A stretch of DNA of 64,000 nt from an uncultured Alphaproteobacteria bacterium (lineage in GTDB: Bacteria > Pseudomonadota > Alphaproteobacteria > Caulobacterales > Hyphomonadaceae), in the NCBI GenBank assembly GCA_903831255.1, contig CAIKWZ010000040.1:1-64000 (forward strand), in the 5' to 3' direction. The position numbers and the translations under genes were made by a program. The notes under the pieces were generated by a model. The model was not told the DNA's origin and did not search any database. It was given only the letters and a program-made list of their open reading frames with translations. Below are positions 1-6,491 of the stretch, piece after piece. How positions within the stretch are numbered: position 1 is the first letter of the stretch; every line of letters starts with the position of its first letter.

Positions 1-182
1 AAAAACTGTTGAAGCTGAGGCAGTATGCTCTGGTCTATTAACCTGACGCTCTCAAGTTTCATCCCCTTCATAGCAGTAATCAAAGCTAAGTTCAGCGCCT
101 TGGATACGGCTGTCGTTGCAGTTCGAGACAGGTCTACTTTCGTCTCTGCGATAGCATTCAGAATACGCAAAGAGTCAGCCAT
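1..182 (-). CDS. Hypothetical protein, third gene of the ParA operon (truncated by the window edge)
   Basis: A reading frame opens with ATG at 182-180 and stays open to the left edge, giving 60 visible codons; the C-terminus is outside the window. Its start overlaps the end of the ParA gene by 8 bases (ATGGCTGA, in which TGA is the ParA stop), the tight coupling expected of a real operon member. The visible N-terminus begins MADSLRILNAIAETKVDLSR and looks wholly helical, rich in Ala, Leu and Thr. No motif was recognised. It does not look like the start of ParB, KorB or Noc, so a plain partition pair is not obvious. No function is proposed. Confidence 0.6.
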   Translation of the reverse strand, partial: MADSLRILNAIAETKVDLSRTATTAVSKALNLALITAMKGMKLESVRLIDQSILPQLQQF

Positions 183-1053
183 TGCTTCCAAGCTCCCGCA
201 GCATTCTCTTAGTGATTTTACGCAGTTCATTAGCTGTTTCGGATCCGTAAAATCCGTCAAGGGTTTGAATACGGTCAGGGTCGTCCCGGAACATTGCTAG
301 CCGCCGAGGGATCGTCGCCCGTAACTGGACTGAAAGCATTCGATCCTCACCCAGTAGGGTCCCTTCTTTAAGGATCTCATCTGAGAAGCGCTGATGGATT
401 TGCTGGAGTTGGTCCCGACCAACCCGGGTCGCGTCATTCCTCATATTAACAACGAAACGCCAAAGCGGAACGGACTGCCGACCTTCGAGTTCAGAAAGGT
501 ATTCCCGCATGCGATCCATACCCCATACCGCTAGATGCTGCGGTACGATCGGACACAGGACCAAGTCCGCCATCTCAATGGCGACCTCCAACCCGAGGGT
601 GCGCCCGGGTGGGCAGTCGATAAGCGTTATTGCATACCTATCTTTGAGGTCACCCAGAAGTGCTCGGTAAGCTGACTTCAAACGTTCCTCTTGACGGGCA
701 GCAAGAGAGCGCCACTCGACATCCCAAAGCTCTGGTCCGTTTGGATAGAGATCCAAAGTAACGCTACCACGCTCCTTGAGGCTGTGCCGCATCGGGCAGA
801 TGTACTCGTGCGGTGACGGCTGATGTCCTTGTAGATGTTGCTCAATGAACCCAGACAAGACAGCATTGTTTCGCCATAGATCGGCACAATGCTCCGGCTC
901 TAAGAGAGCCTCGGTAGCGCTTCCCTGAGGGTCGAGGTCGACGATTAAGACCGTCTTTTTGAACTCGCTGACAAGAGCCTCAGCTATCCCTATTGTCAAA
1001 GTCGTTTTTCCAACACCGCCTTTTCGGTTAGCAACACAAACCAGCTTGCCCAT
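175..1053 (-). CDS. ParA/MinD-family P-loop ATPase
   Basis: A 292-residue SIMIBI-class ATPase. It has the deviant Walker A motif RKGGVGKTT at residues 10-18, the A' motif DLDPQGSA at 39-46 and Walker B ITLIDCPPG at 142-150. This family dimerises on ATP, often binds DNA or membrane, and drives partitioning or positioning of plasmids, integrative elements or protein complexes. Its ATG (1053-1051) directly follows the stop codon of the PD-(D/E)XK gene with no gap, and its own end overlaps the next gene by 8 bases, so three genes are probably translated as one unit. No ParB gene is visible. Pairing with a nuclease-like protein argues for a role beyond simple partition, but that is inference. ATPase family confidence is high; biological role unknown. 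Confidence 0.9.
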   Translation of the reverse strand: MGKLVCVANRKGGVGKTTLTIGIAEALVSEFKKTVLIVDLDPQGSATEALLEPEHCADLWRNNAVLSGFIEQHLQGHQPSPHEYICPMRHSLKERGSVTLDLYPNGPELWDVEWRSLAARQEERLKSAYRALLGDLKDRYAITLIDCPPGRTLGLEVAIEMADLVLCPIVPQHLAVWGMDRMREYLSELEGRQSVPLWRFVVNMRNDATRVGRDQLQQIHQRFSDEILKEGTLLGEDRMLSVQLRATIPRRLAMFRDDPDRIQTLDGFYGSETANELRKITKRMLRELGSNG

Positions 1054-1830
1054 CTAGCCCCCGCGCCCCACCTGTAAAAGCCGTTGAGCATTGTCGGCGG
1101 TCATTCGATCATCGATGTAGCGATCGACAATATCGGGATCCGGTGATTTTCTTGTTGCAGGTACTTCAATTGTGAAATCACCAAGCCGAGGTTTTCCACC
1201 GTCTATCGCCATCTGAAAGGAGATCATCCCTATACCGTGGGAGACACAGTTTTGTTGAATGTCTCGTGAGCGCTCTGGAGCCAGCTTTGATAGGGGGCAC
1301 ACTAAGTAAGCATAGTGAGCGAAACGCGTGTGGGCCAAAGCTTCATGCACCGATAGTAGGGACGTGCCAGCAAGGTTTTTTAGTTCAAAAGCTAAAACAT
1401 CGAGGCGTCGCCAGGGATCATACTTGCGCCGTCTCACAGTCGCGATTGTAAAGTCCGGACGAGACCAAAGTCCGGAACCTTGCCTTCCTCCAACAGTCGT
1501 CTTCTGCACTACTGCATCGTCCCGGGCCAAACGGAGTGCTTCAAAGGCGTTTGGTCCAAAAAGCCACTTCTCCACCTGATCTTCTAGGTCGCGTTCCGGA
1601 AAATCCGGTTCCGAGAGCTTCACTTGGAAGCTCTCAACTCTTATTGTTTGTTGTTCGGATAGAGCCCGCAGCGCTTCCTTGAAGAGCTGATCGCTTACAG
1701 CCGCGCCAAGCAGTCGTCCGGTACGGATATGTAGATCGTCGACGCTCATGGGACCCGAACTGGATACCACCCTCAGGGCGGCGTCGCCTATCTGAGATGA
1801 GTCGCCTATCCGAGATGAGGTGCCTTCCAT
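1054..1830 (-). CDS. Winged-helix plus PD-(D/E)XK nuclease-like protein
   Basis: A 258-residue protein of unknown name. Residues about 15-70 read as a winged-helix DNA-binding domain, with the recognition region near LGAAVSDQLFKEALRAL. Residues about 82-200 carry the hallmarks of a PD-(D/E)XK nuclease fold: an upstream acidic helix (LEDQVEKWL), RPDF with Asp126, then a strand LDVLAFELKN with Glu149 and Lys151. ATG at 1830 is preferred because GGGGGGCGACGG lies just upstream; a GTG at 1869 has no such site. An AT-rich -10-like TATAAA is on the minus strand at 1900-1895. It is the first intact gene of an overlapping operon with a ParA ATPase. Sequence-specific cleavage or a restriction-like defence role is possible but inferred. 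Confidence 0.6.
   Translation of the reverse strand: MEGTSSRIGDSSQIGDAALRVVSSSGPMSVDDLHIRTGRLLGAAVSDQLFKEALRALSEQQTIRVESFQVKLSEPDFPERDLEDQVEKWLFGPNAFEALRLARDDAVVQKTTVGGRQGSGLWSRPDFTIATVRRRKYDPWRRLDVLAFELKNLAGTSLLSVHEALAHTRFAHYAYLVCPLSKLAPERSRDIQQNCVSHGIGMISFQMAIDGGKPRLGDFTIEVPATRKSPDPDIVDRYIDDRMTADNAQRLLQVGRGG
1783..1818. repeat. Two-copy 18-bp tandem repeat inside the nuclease gene
   Basis: Two adjacent 18-bp units (1783-1800 and 1801-1818) differ at one base (tctgagatga against tccgagatga). In the protein they give the near-duplicate RIGDSS/QIGDAA near the N-terminus. This is a typical slippage repeat and could change the length of the flexible N-terminal tail. Confidence 0.75.
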
Positions 1831-2010
1831 CCGTCGCCCCCCGCGTTGATCACTTGATTCGAAAGACACAGAGAAGTCAAATCTTGCGCCGCGTTTTATA
1901 GCTGAGCCTGCCGGACGTTGCGCTAATCAGCGCGGCCGTAGGTAGTCGAGGCCTCAAGGGGGCAGCCTAGGCTGATCGTTGGGCGGGACCCTTTCTTAGG
2001 CGCATTGCCC

Positions 2011-2324
2011 CTAGTGGCGGACCGGGACCAGCCTCTGCTTCCGCTTCCATTGAGCTGGGGACAATTCCGGTCGCAGCATAAACTCGGCCAAAATCCACTC
2101 ATCCAACCCCCGGGAACTATTCTGAGAAACCGGATCTCCTCTCCGGTCGAAAACCGCACCAGACCGATCACCCTGGTAGGTAGGAGCTTTTTCTCTTCGC
2201 CCGTCATCACGAGGGCGGGCGCGTACAGGCACGGATGGCGTACCTCATTGCGACTTGCAAGATGAACTGCCTCGAGCCGTTCAGTTATCGGACCCGAACG
2301 CTGGAGGCCATCGTCAACGGTCAT
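2011..2324 (-). pseudogene. Small hypothetical gene split by a frameshift
   Basis: Two overlapping minus-strand frames look like the two halves of one protein of about 104 residues. The first opens with ATG at 2324 and reads plausibly through STGEEIRFLRIVPGG. It then loses protein-like character at the run of five C at 2107-2111. Moving by one base at this run gives GLDEWILAEFMLRPELSPA and ends at TAG, 2013-2011. A single-base length change in the homopolymer (mutation, sequencing error or slippage) explains the break. The product is not recognised. It lies upstream of the nuclease/ParA operon on the same strand, so it could be a former regulator or first operon member, which is only a positional argument. 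Confidence 0.5.
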
Positions 2325-2401
2325 CCAAAATCCCGTATCGACGAGCTCCTAACAGGACCGCTTGTGTGTACATCAATATGATATCCGGGTGCTCGGCTCG
2401 C

Positions 2402-2422
2402 AGCGCTTAGGCAATAAGCGCT
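2402..2422 (-). terminator. Perfect hairpin after the membrane-protein gene
   Basis: An 8-bp perfect inverted repeat (AGCGCTTA, 5-base loop, TAAGCGCT) lies 25 bases past the stop of the minus-strand membrane protein gene. No T-run follows, so intrinsic termination is likely but not certain. Confidence 0.45.
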
Positions 2423-2447
2423 ACGAAACCGAGCATTAGCGTCCGTA

Positions 2448-3245
2448 TCATTGCGTCCCTTCCCGACTTGTCTTCCAGTAGCAAATCCCCTCAAGCATGG
2501 AGCGTCCGGTCTTCTTGTTCAGCACCCAAAGAGGCGGAATCACTGCAAAGGGATACAGAATGCAGATAACCATCGCCGCGGTGACTGCGGATCCGTAAAA
2601 ATCCCAAGTCCCGTAAAGGGCATCAACCCTCAAGGTCCCTAACGCGAATGCAACGAAGACAATCGGCGCAACCATGGCGGCGAGAGCAAGTAACCGCCGC
2701 CATCCAATACGGTAAAACCTAACGAAAGCGATCAGAAGATAGAGCAGGAGAACCACCGCCAGAACAGCACAGGCGAGTCTCACCAACTGTAGGCGGTTGT
2801 CTGAACGAATTTCCTCTGGATTGGCATGCCGGACGAGCATCGCAGGCAGATCAGTCGCCCATCTCACGCGCCTATCAAGCAGATCCGAGTACAAGCTATA
2901 CCGTTCATCGTACCACCTAATGCATTGAGCCTTCTCGCAGTACGGGTCGATCTCGTTCTCTAAAATATCAAGCTGCGTGCTTATCTCATTCTCCGCTCGG
3001 AGTTCTTCCGTCCACTCTTCCGTTGCCTCTTTGCGAGATGCGTACTCGCGAAGCTTCTCAATCGTTTCGATGTTTGGCGCGATGGCAGCAAGAAGCGTGC
3101 TCGCCGCTTCGGCGGCGACGCTTGGAGAACTTCGCGCGTCAAGCGCCAACCATCCTATTGCACCGGCCAGCACAATAAGGACAACTAAAGAGAGAATAGA
3201 CAGTCCCCACACTATCGCTTTGACTATTACACCGACCGTGCCCAT
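2448..3245 (-). CDS. Four-helix integral membrane protein, unknown function
   Basis: 265 residues with hydrophobic segments at about 10-34, 155-175, 184-204 and 218-242. Residues 35-154 form a long, charged, probably helical loop. The basic stretch RFYRIGWRR between helices 2 and 3 should be cytoplasmic, which places the long loop in the periplasm. Cys103 and Cys108 in that loop could form a disulphide. The ATG at 3245 follows a G-run serving as ribosome site. It shares the lower GC content of the neighbouring ParA operon and its strand, but is separated from it by a hairpin and a broken gene. No family was recognised. In mobile regions such proteins can be effectors, immunity proteins or transport parts; none of these is shown here. 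Confidence 0.65.
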   Translation of the reverse strand: MGTVGVIVKAIVWGLSILSLVVLIVLAGAIGWLALDARSSPSVAAEAASTLLAAIAPNIETIEKLREYASRKEATEEWTEELRAENEISTQLDILENEIDPYCEKAQCIRWYDERYSLYSDLLDRRVRWATDLPAMLVRHANPEEIRSDNRLQLVRLACAVLAVVLLLYLLIAFVRFYRIGWRRLLALAAMVAPIVFVAFALGTLRVDALYGTWDFYGSAVTAAMVICILYPFAVIPPLWVLNKKTGRSMLEGICYWKTSREGTQ

Positions 3246-3628
3246 TTGATCGCCCCCCCCTAGGAGATGGTCTATATTAAACGCTAGTTGAGCAGCTCCT
3301 CATTTGCTAGCGGGACCATGGTCGCCGCAGGGCTTGCGCGACGTGGAGACGGCCATGCGGCGAGCTCCGGCCCAAACAGCTCAAGCGCAAACACCCGGTA
3401 GCCGAGCTACCCATGCGGGCGGGCGGCGTCGAATGGATGGCCCCTCAACCCGATCAGCAAAGAATGAAGACGGACGGGGGAGGGAGTCAAGCCAACACCC
3501 AGCCAGTCCCCTACATGACAGCCCCGGCGCCGGGTCGCGACGCGGGGGCTTAGTTCAGGCCTTGCGCCATTATCTCCTTGTCACCTTGAAACGCCGCGGT
3601 CGGCTGGGTCCCTCTAATCCCCCGTCCC
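3246..3628. other. Gene-poor junction between low-GC module and GC-rich element
   Basis: No convincing complete gene was found in these 383 bases. The first 60 are AT-rich (tatattaaac near 3275) and mark the change from low-GC sequence on the left to GC-rich sequence on the right. On the plus strand, 3359-3553 holds 64 protein-like codons ending in TAG (for example RPKQLKRKHPVAELPMRAGG) but with no start codon near its beginning and a stop just upstream, so it may be the eroded 3' end of a lost gene. Confidence 0.4.
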
Positions 3629-4111
3629 TCAGGCCACCTTTTTCCATCTTTTCCTCGCCAGCATCGCCGCCGGGTTTGGGCTCGTCTCCGCCGCCTTAAG
3701 AGGCTTGGGAAGGGGGTGTCCGAAGGTGTCGAGGGCGAAGAGGTTCACGATCGAGCAGAAAGCCGAGGCTGGCCAGAGCGCTCCCTCGGGAAGGATGTCA
3801 TGCTGCGCATCGAGCAGGGCGAGGCCGTGATGAATGAGAACCGCCTCAAGGCTCAGAAACCCGGCGCCCAGGAGGGCGATCTGTCCGGCGTGGCGTAAGG
3901 CCCCAGAGGAGAGCGCGGCGAGGAAGCGGGATAGGCTTTGAGTGAGAAGGAAACCCGCCGCGGCGAGGGCGAGGCTCGCAAGGGCGAAGACGAGTAGGCC
4001 TTTCTCCCACGTGCCTAGAGAGGCCAGGGCGATATTGAGGCCGAGGAAGCCGCGGCAGGCCCAGAGCGAGGCCTCACTCTCGTCCGCCGGCGCCGATCGC
4101 GTTGAGTACAT
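3629..4111 (-). CDS. Small hydrophobic membrane protein, unknown function
   Basis: About 160 residues from the ATG at 4111, which has a GGGGGGCGGG stretch directly upstream; ATGs at 4123 and 4129 lack this. Hydrophobic segments at about 21-35, 38-58, 74-100 and 113-130 suggest three or four membrane helices, with a hydrophilic N-terminus rich in Ser and acidic residues and a basic tail (ARKRWKK). No family was recognised. It is the last minus-strand gene of the GC-rich element, after the Sel1 gene, and base composition matches the element. Expression and function are unknown. Confidence 0.5.
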   Translation of the reverse strand: MYSTRSAPADESEASLWACRGFLGLNIALASLGTWEKGLLVFALASLALAAAGFLLTQSLSRFLAALSSGALRHAGQIALLGAGFLSLEAVLIHHGLALLDAQHDILPEGALWPASAFCSIVNLFALDTFGHPLPKPLKAAETSPNPAAMLARKRWKKVA

Positions 4112-4189
4112 CCCGCCCCCCATGCGCATCCCATGCGCATCATCGCGAGGTCCGGTGAATTTTCTGGAAAGGTCGTGAGCGTCCGCTCT

Positions 4190-5170
4190 CTATTGCTTCG
4201 GCTTCCACTCTGCAGAGAGACGCTGCGCCTCTGCGATCTGCTCGGGCGTCATCGTCTTGCGAATAATTTCCTTGTTTTCAGCGGCCTGTTTGTCGCCCTG
4301 AGCCGCGGCAAGGTTCCACCACTTGAAGGCCTCAACTGAATTCTCAGGAACGCCTCGTCCGGTTCCATACATGAAGCCGAGTTTTAACTGCGCGCCGGCA
4401 TTACCTTGCTCTGCCGCAAGCCGGTACCACTTCACCGCCTCGGCATCATTCTTCGGAACGCCTCCTCCGTCGTAGTACATAACGCCGAGGTTGTATTGCG
4501 CATAGGCAATACCTTGCCCCGCAGCCAGGCGGTACCATTTCACCGCCTCGGCATCATTCTCAGGAACGCCTTCTCCGTTCGCATACATGAAGCCGAGGTT
4601 CACTTGGGCGGGGGCGTAACCTTGTTCCGCCGCAAGCCGGTACCACTTCACCGCCTCGGCATCGTTTTCTGGAACACCCTCTCCGTTGGCGTATCTGAGG
4701 CCGAGGTTGTACTGCGCGTCGGCAAGGCCTTGTTCTGCAGCCAGACGGTACCATTTCACAGCCTCCACATCGCTTTCCGGAACGCCCTCTCCTGTGGCGT
4801 ACATAACGCCGAGGCTGAATTGCGCGTCGGCATCGCCTTGTTCAGCGGCGAGGCGGAACCACTTAATCGCCTCAGAATCGTTCTCAGGAACGCCTTCTCC
4901 GTTGGCGTACATACTGGCTAGCCAATATTGCCCAGGGGCGTATCCCTGTTCGGCAGCTAGACGGAACCATCGCACCGCCTCAACATCGTTTTCCGGAACG
5001 CCCTTTCCCTTGCTGTACCACATGCCGAGGAGGACTTGCTCGAAGGCAAGGCCTTGCTCCGCCCGCTTCTGAATTCGCTGAAAGGATGTCATCTCCTGCG
5101 CATGGCCTAGCCCCGTCAAAAGGGAGCCCACGGCGATGATCGCCAACCCACGTCTTGCAACTCCGCTCAT
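4190..5170 (-). CDS. Secreted Sel1-like repeat protein
   Basis: 326 residues from the ATG at 5170, chosen because GGGGGAAAGC lies just upstream; an ATG at 5182 lacks a site. A signal peptide (MSGVARRGLAIIAVGSLLTG, cleavage near GHAQ) precedes seven tandem 36-residue Sel1/TPR-like units with the pattern AQ.NLG.MYANGEGVPEND.EAVKWYRLAAEQG, then a short tail. The units are so alike that the DNA shows a 108-bp periodicity. Sel1 proteins are alpha/alpha solenoid scaffolds for protein-protein contacts in the periplasm or at the host interface. It lies in the integrative element downstream of the small DUF5681-linked genes and is a probable cargo gene. The binding partner is unknown. Confidence 0.88.
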   Translation of the reverse strand: MSGVARRGLAIIAVGSLLTGLGHAQEMTSFQRIQKRAEQGLAFEQVLLGMWYSKGKGVPENDVEAVRWFRLAAEQGYAPGQYWLASMYANGEGVPENDSEAIKWFRLAAEQGDADAQFSLGVMYATGEGVPESDVEAVKWYRLAAEQGLADAQYNLGLRYANGEGVPENDAEAVKWYRLAAEQGYAPAQVNLGFMYANGEGVPENDAEAVKWYRLAAGQGIAYAQYNLGVMYYDGGGVPKNDAEAVKWYRLAAEQGNAGAQLKLGFMYGTGRGVPENSVEAFKWWNLAAAQGDKQAAENKEIIRKTMTPEQIAEAQRLSAEWKPKQ

Positions 5171-5220
5171 GCTTTCCCCCATCAGCCCGGTAGGAAGCTA
5201 GCAGTGAAAGAGACTGCGCA

Positions 5221-5439
5221 TCAATGCGCATGTCTGCGAGAGAGTGGGTCGACGATCCGTCGGATGATAACGCCCGGCTCGCTCCCGCGCTCGCGGAGAT
5301 GCTCGGCCCTTGCATGAGAGACCTTGACCGCCTCGTCATCGCCCGCTCGCGGATCGACCAGGACGCGAACCCATGTCTGCGCATGCGCATCGGTCCGCTT
5401 GGCTTCGAGGAGGATGATTCTTCTTTCAAAGCTCTTCAT
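5221..5439 (-). CDS. Small coiled-coil protein, paralogue of the 6112-6324 product
   Basis: 72 residues from ATG 5439, with GAGAGGGGGC as ribosome site; its start overlaps the preceding gene by 14 bases. It has an N-terminal heptad-like motif (SFERRIILLEAKR), then a strand (WVRVLVDP), an acidic turn (GDDEA), a helix and a second strand (GVIIRRIVDP). The same order occurs in the product of 6112-6324, so the two look like paralogues. Proteins of this size and shape are often seen near terminase-like genes in alphaproteobacterial prophages and islands (general knowledge, not tested here). Function unknown. Confidence 0.55.
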   Translation of the reverse strand: MKSFERRIILLEAKRTDAHAQTWVRVLVDPRAGDDEAVKVSHARAEHLRERGSEPGVIIRRIVDPLSRRHAH

Positions 5440-5692
5440 CAACAAGCCCCCTCTCGGCGTAGGCTCTCTGTAGTCGCTCGTTAACGAGCCCGGATCTCAA
5501 GGACTGAACGAGCTTTCTCGGCGGGATGTCGAGCCACCGCGCCACAGCCTCCGCGCGGCTCTCACTCCCCCGCCGCACGCTTAACTCGTCCCAGAGCGCA
5601 TAACGGTCCGCCCGGATTGCGTCCCCACGAGGATCGGGGAGGCGCTCGGGCGTCATCTTCTCCAAACGGCGGAGGCGATGCTCAAGTCTCAT
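5426..5692 (-). CDS. Small basic coiled-coil protein in element operon
   Basis: 88 residues, ATG at 5692. The start overlaps the end of the DUF5681 gene by 11 bases and its end overlaps the next gene by 14, so it sits in a tightly packed operon. The N-terminus (MRLEHRLRRLEKM) has the same short heptad motif as three neighbouring proteins. The middle (SRAEAVARWLDIPPRKLVQSL) may be a helix-turn-helix-like helical pair. No family was recognised and no function is proposed. Confidence 0.55.
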   Translation of the reverse strand: MRLEHRLRRLEKMTPERLPDPRGDAIRADRYALWDELSVRRGSESRAEAVARWLDIPPRKLVQSLRSGLVNERLQRAYAERGLVDEEL

Positions 5693-6128
5693 TCCTCGCC
5701 TCTAACGCCCTCAGCCGTACCTCGATGTCTGCGAGCTCGCTCTGTTTCCTGTAGGCCTCCAGGAGCGCCGCCAGGGCCTGCGCCTCGCCCGGTGTGATGT
5801 CGCCCGCCGCCGCCCGGCCGAGGAGCTCCGCTGCGATGCGAGGGCCGTCGGCGGGACTGGTCAGGGCCGGGAGCTCGAGAGTCACCGGGCGCTCTTTCCG
5901 TGGCGGGGCGAGGCGATCGAGGAGGGCTTTGAGCAGCGCGGAGTCGCCGCTCATTGCGCAGAGGAGGGCCCTCTGGGTCAGCGCCTCGGCCTTACCCTCG
6001 ATCATGCCCTCGACCAGGAGGCTCACCTTGTTGCGCGACCCTTGCGGCCGCCCCTTAGGGTTTCCGCTCTCGCCCGGCTTAAACCGCCCTCGCGCTTGTT
6101 TAGAGTCTGATTTAGCAGGCCGCTCCAT
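5682..6128 (-). CDS. DUF5681 domain protein
   Basis: 148 residues. The N-terminal third carries the DUF5681 signature GRFKPGESGNPKGRPQGSRN (about residues 14-33), a basic Gly/Pro-rich DNA-binding-like segment. It is followed by a helical body and a C-terminal heptad motif (DIEVRLRALEARN). The family is met in prophages and integrative elements, often close to terminase or packaging genes; its molecular role is not established. ATG at 6128 overlaps the preceding gene by 17 bases, and the 3' end overlaps the next gene. The basic motif and element context suggest DNA binding, perhaps recognition of element DNA for packaging or processing, which is inference. Confidence 0.8.
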   Translation of the reverse strand: MERPAKSDSKQARGRFKPGESGNPKGRPQGSRNKVSLLVEGMIEGKAEALTQRALLCAMSGDSALLKALLDRLAPPRKERPVTLELPALTSPADGPRIAAELLGRAAAGDITPGEAQALAALLEAYRKQSELADIEVRLRALEARNET

Positions 6129-6324
6129 CCTCGCCCTCCCATCGCCAGCCGACGAGGATCACATTGGCCGGCCCCCGCCCAGCGTACTTGGCCCGGGTCC
6201 TCTCGATCGCGGCCGCTTCAGTCTCTCCGCGATCCTGCCAGCCGATAACTACGCCGCCCCGCCGATCGCGATTTCGGCTCTCCAGGTCGCGCAGCCGTTT
6301 CTCAAGATTCAACTTACTCTCCAT
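6112..6324 (-). CDS. Small coiled-coil protein, first gene of the DUF5681 operon
   Basis: 70 residues from ATG 6324, chosen for the strong upstream GGGGAGAGG; the frame stays open further up without a better start. It begins MESKLNLEKRLRDLESRNRD, a short heptad coiled coil, then strand (GGVVIGWQD), acidic turn (GETEA), helix, and second strand (NVILVGWRW). It shares this layout with the 5221-5439 product. Its end overlaps the DUF5681 gene by 17 bases. Likely co-expressed with the three following genes; function unknown. Confidence 0.6.
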   Translation of the reverse strand: MESKLNLEKRLRDLESRNRDRRGGVVIGWQDRGETEAAAIERTRAKYAGRGPANVILVGWRWEGEDGAAC

Positions 6325-6357
6325 TGCACCTCTCCCCTTCGACGGATTGCGGGCTCG

Positions 6358-6491
6358 ACCCGCAACACCGCAACATTGTATTATTTTCAATGGCTTACGC
6401 CAGCTTTCAACCCGCAACACCGCTTCACTTGTTGCGGGTCAAAAGATATCCTAACTACCTGATTTCATTCGTTTGTTGCGGTGTTGCGGGT
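6358..6491. repeat. Cluster of GTTGCGG-type inverted and direct repeats
   Basis: An 18-bp arm ACCCGCAACACCGCAACA at 6358-6375 is matched exactly in inverted form at 6474-6491, inside the last codons of the DUF3631 gene. Between them, 14 bases of the same unit recur directly at 6410-6423, and ACCCGCAAC/GTTGCGGGT (6410-6418 and 6431-6439) forms a 9-bp hairpin. The inner hairpin could end transcription of the DUF3631 gene; the outer arms could form a cruciform or bind a protein. Confidence 0.7.

Noticed and set aside
3304-3699. 131-codon plus-strand frame
   Set aside because: Composition is Arg/Pro/Ser-rich and unlike a protein, with no ribosome site; a different frame of the same strand (3359-3553) looks more coding, but has no start.
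4406-4921. 171-codon plus-strand frame
   Set aside because: It is the antisense of the Sel1 repeats; its internal periodicity comes from the repeats on the other strand.
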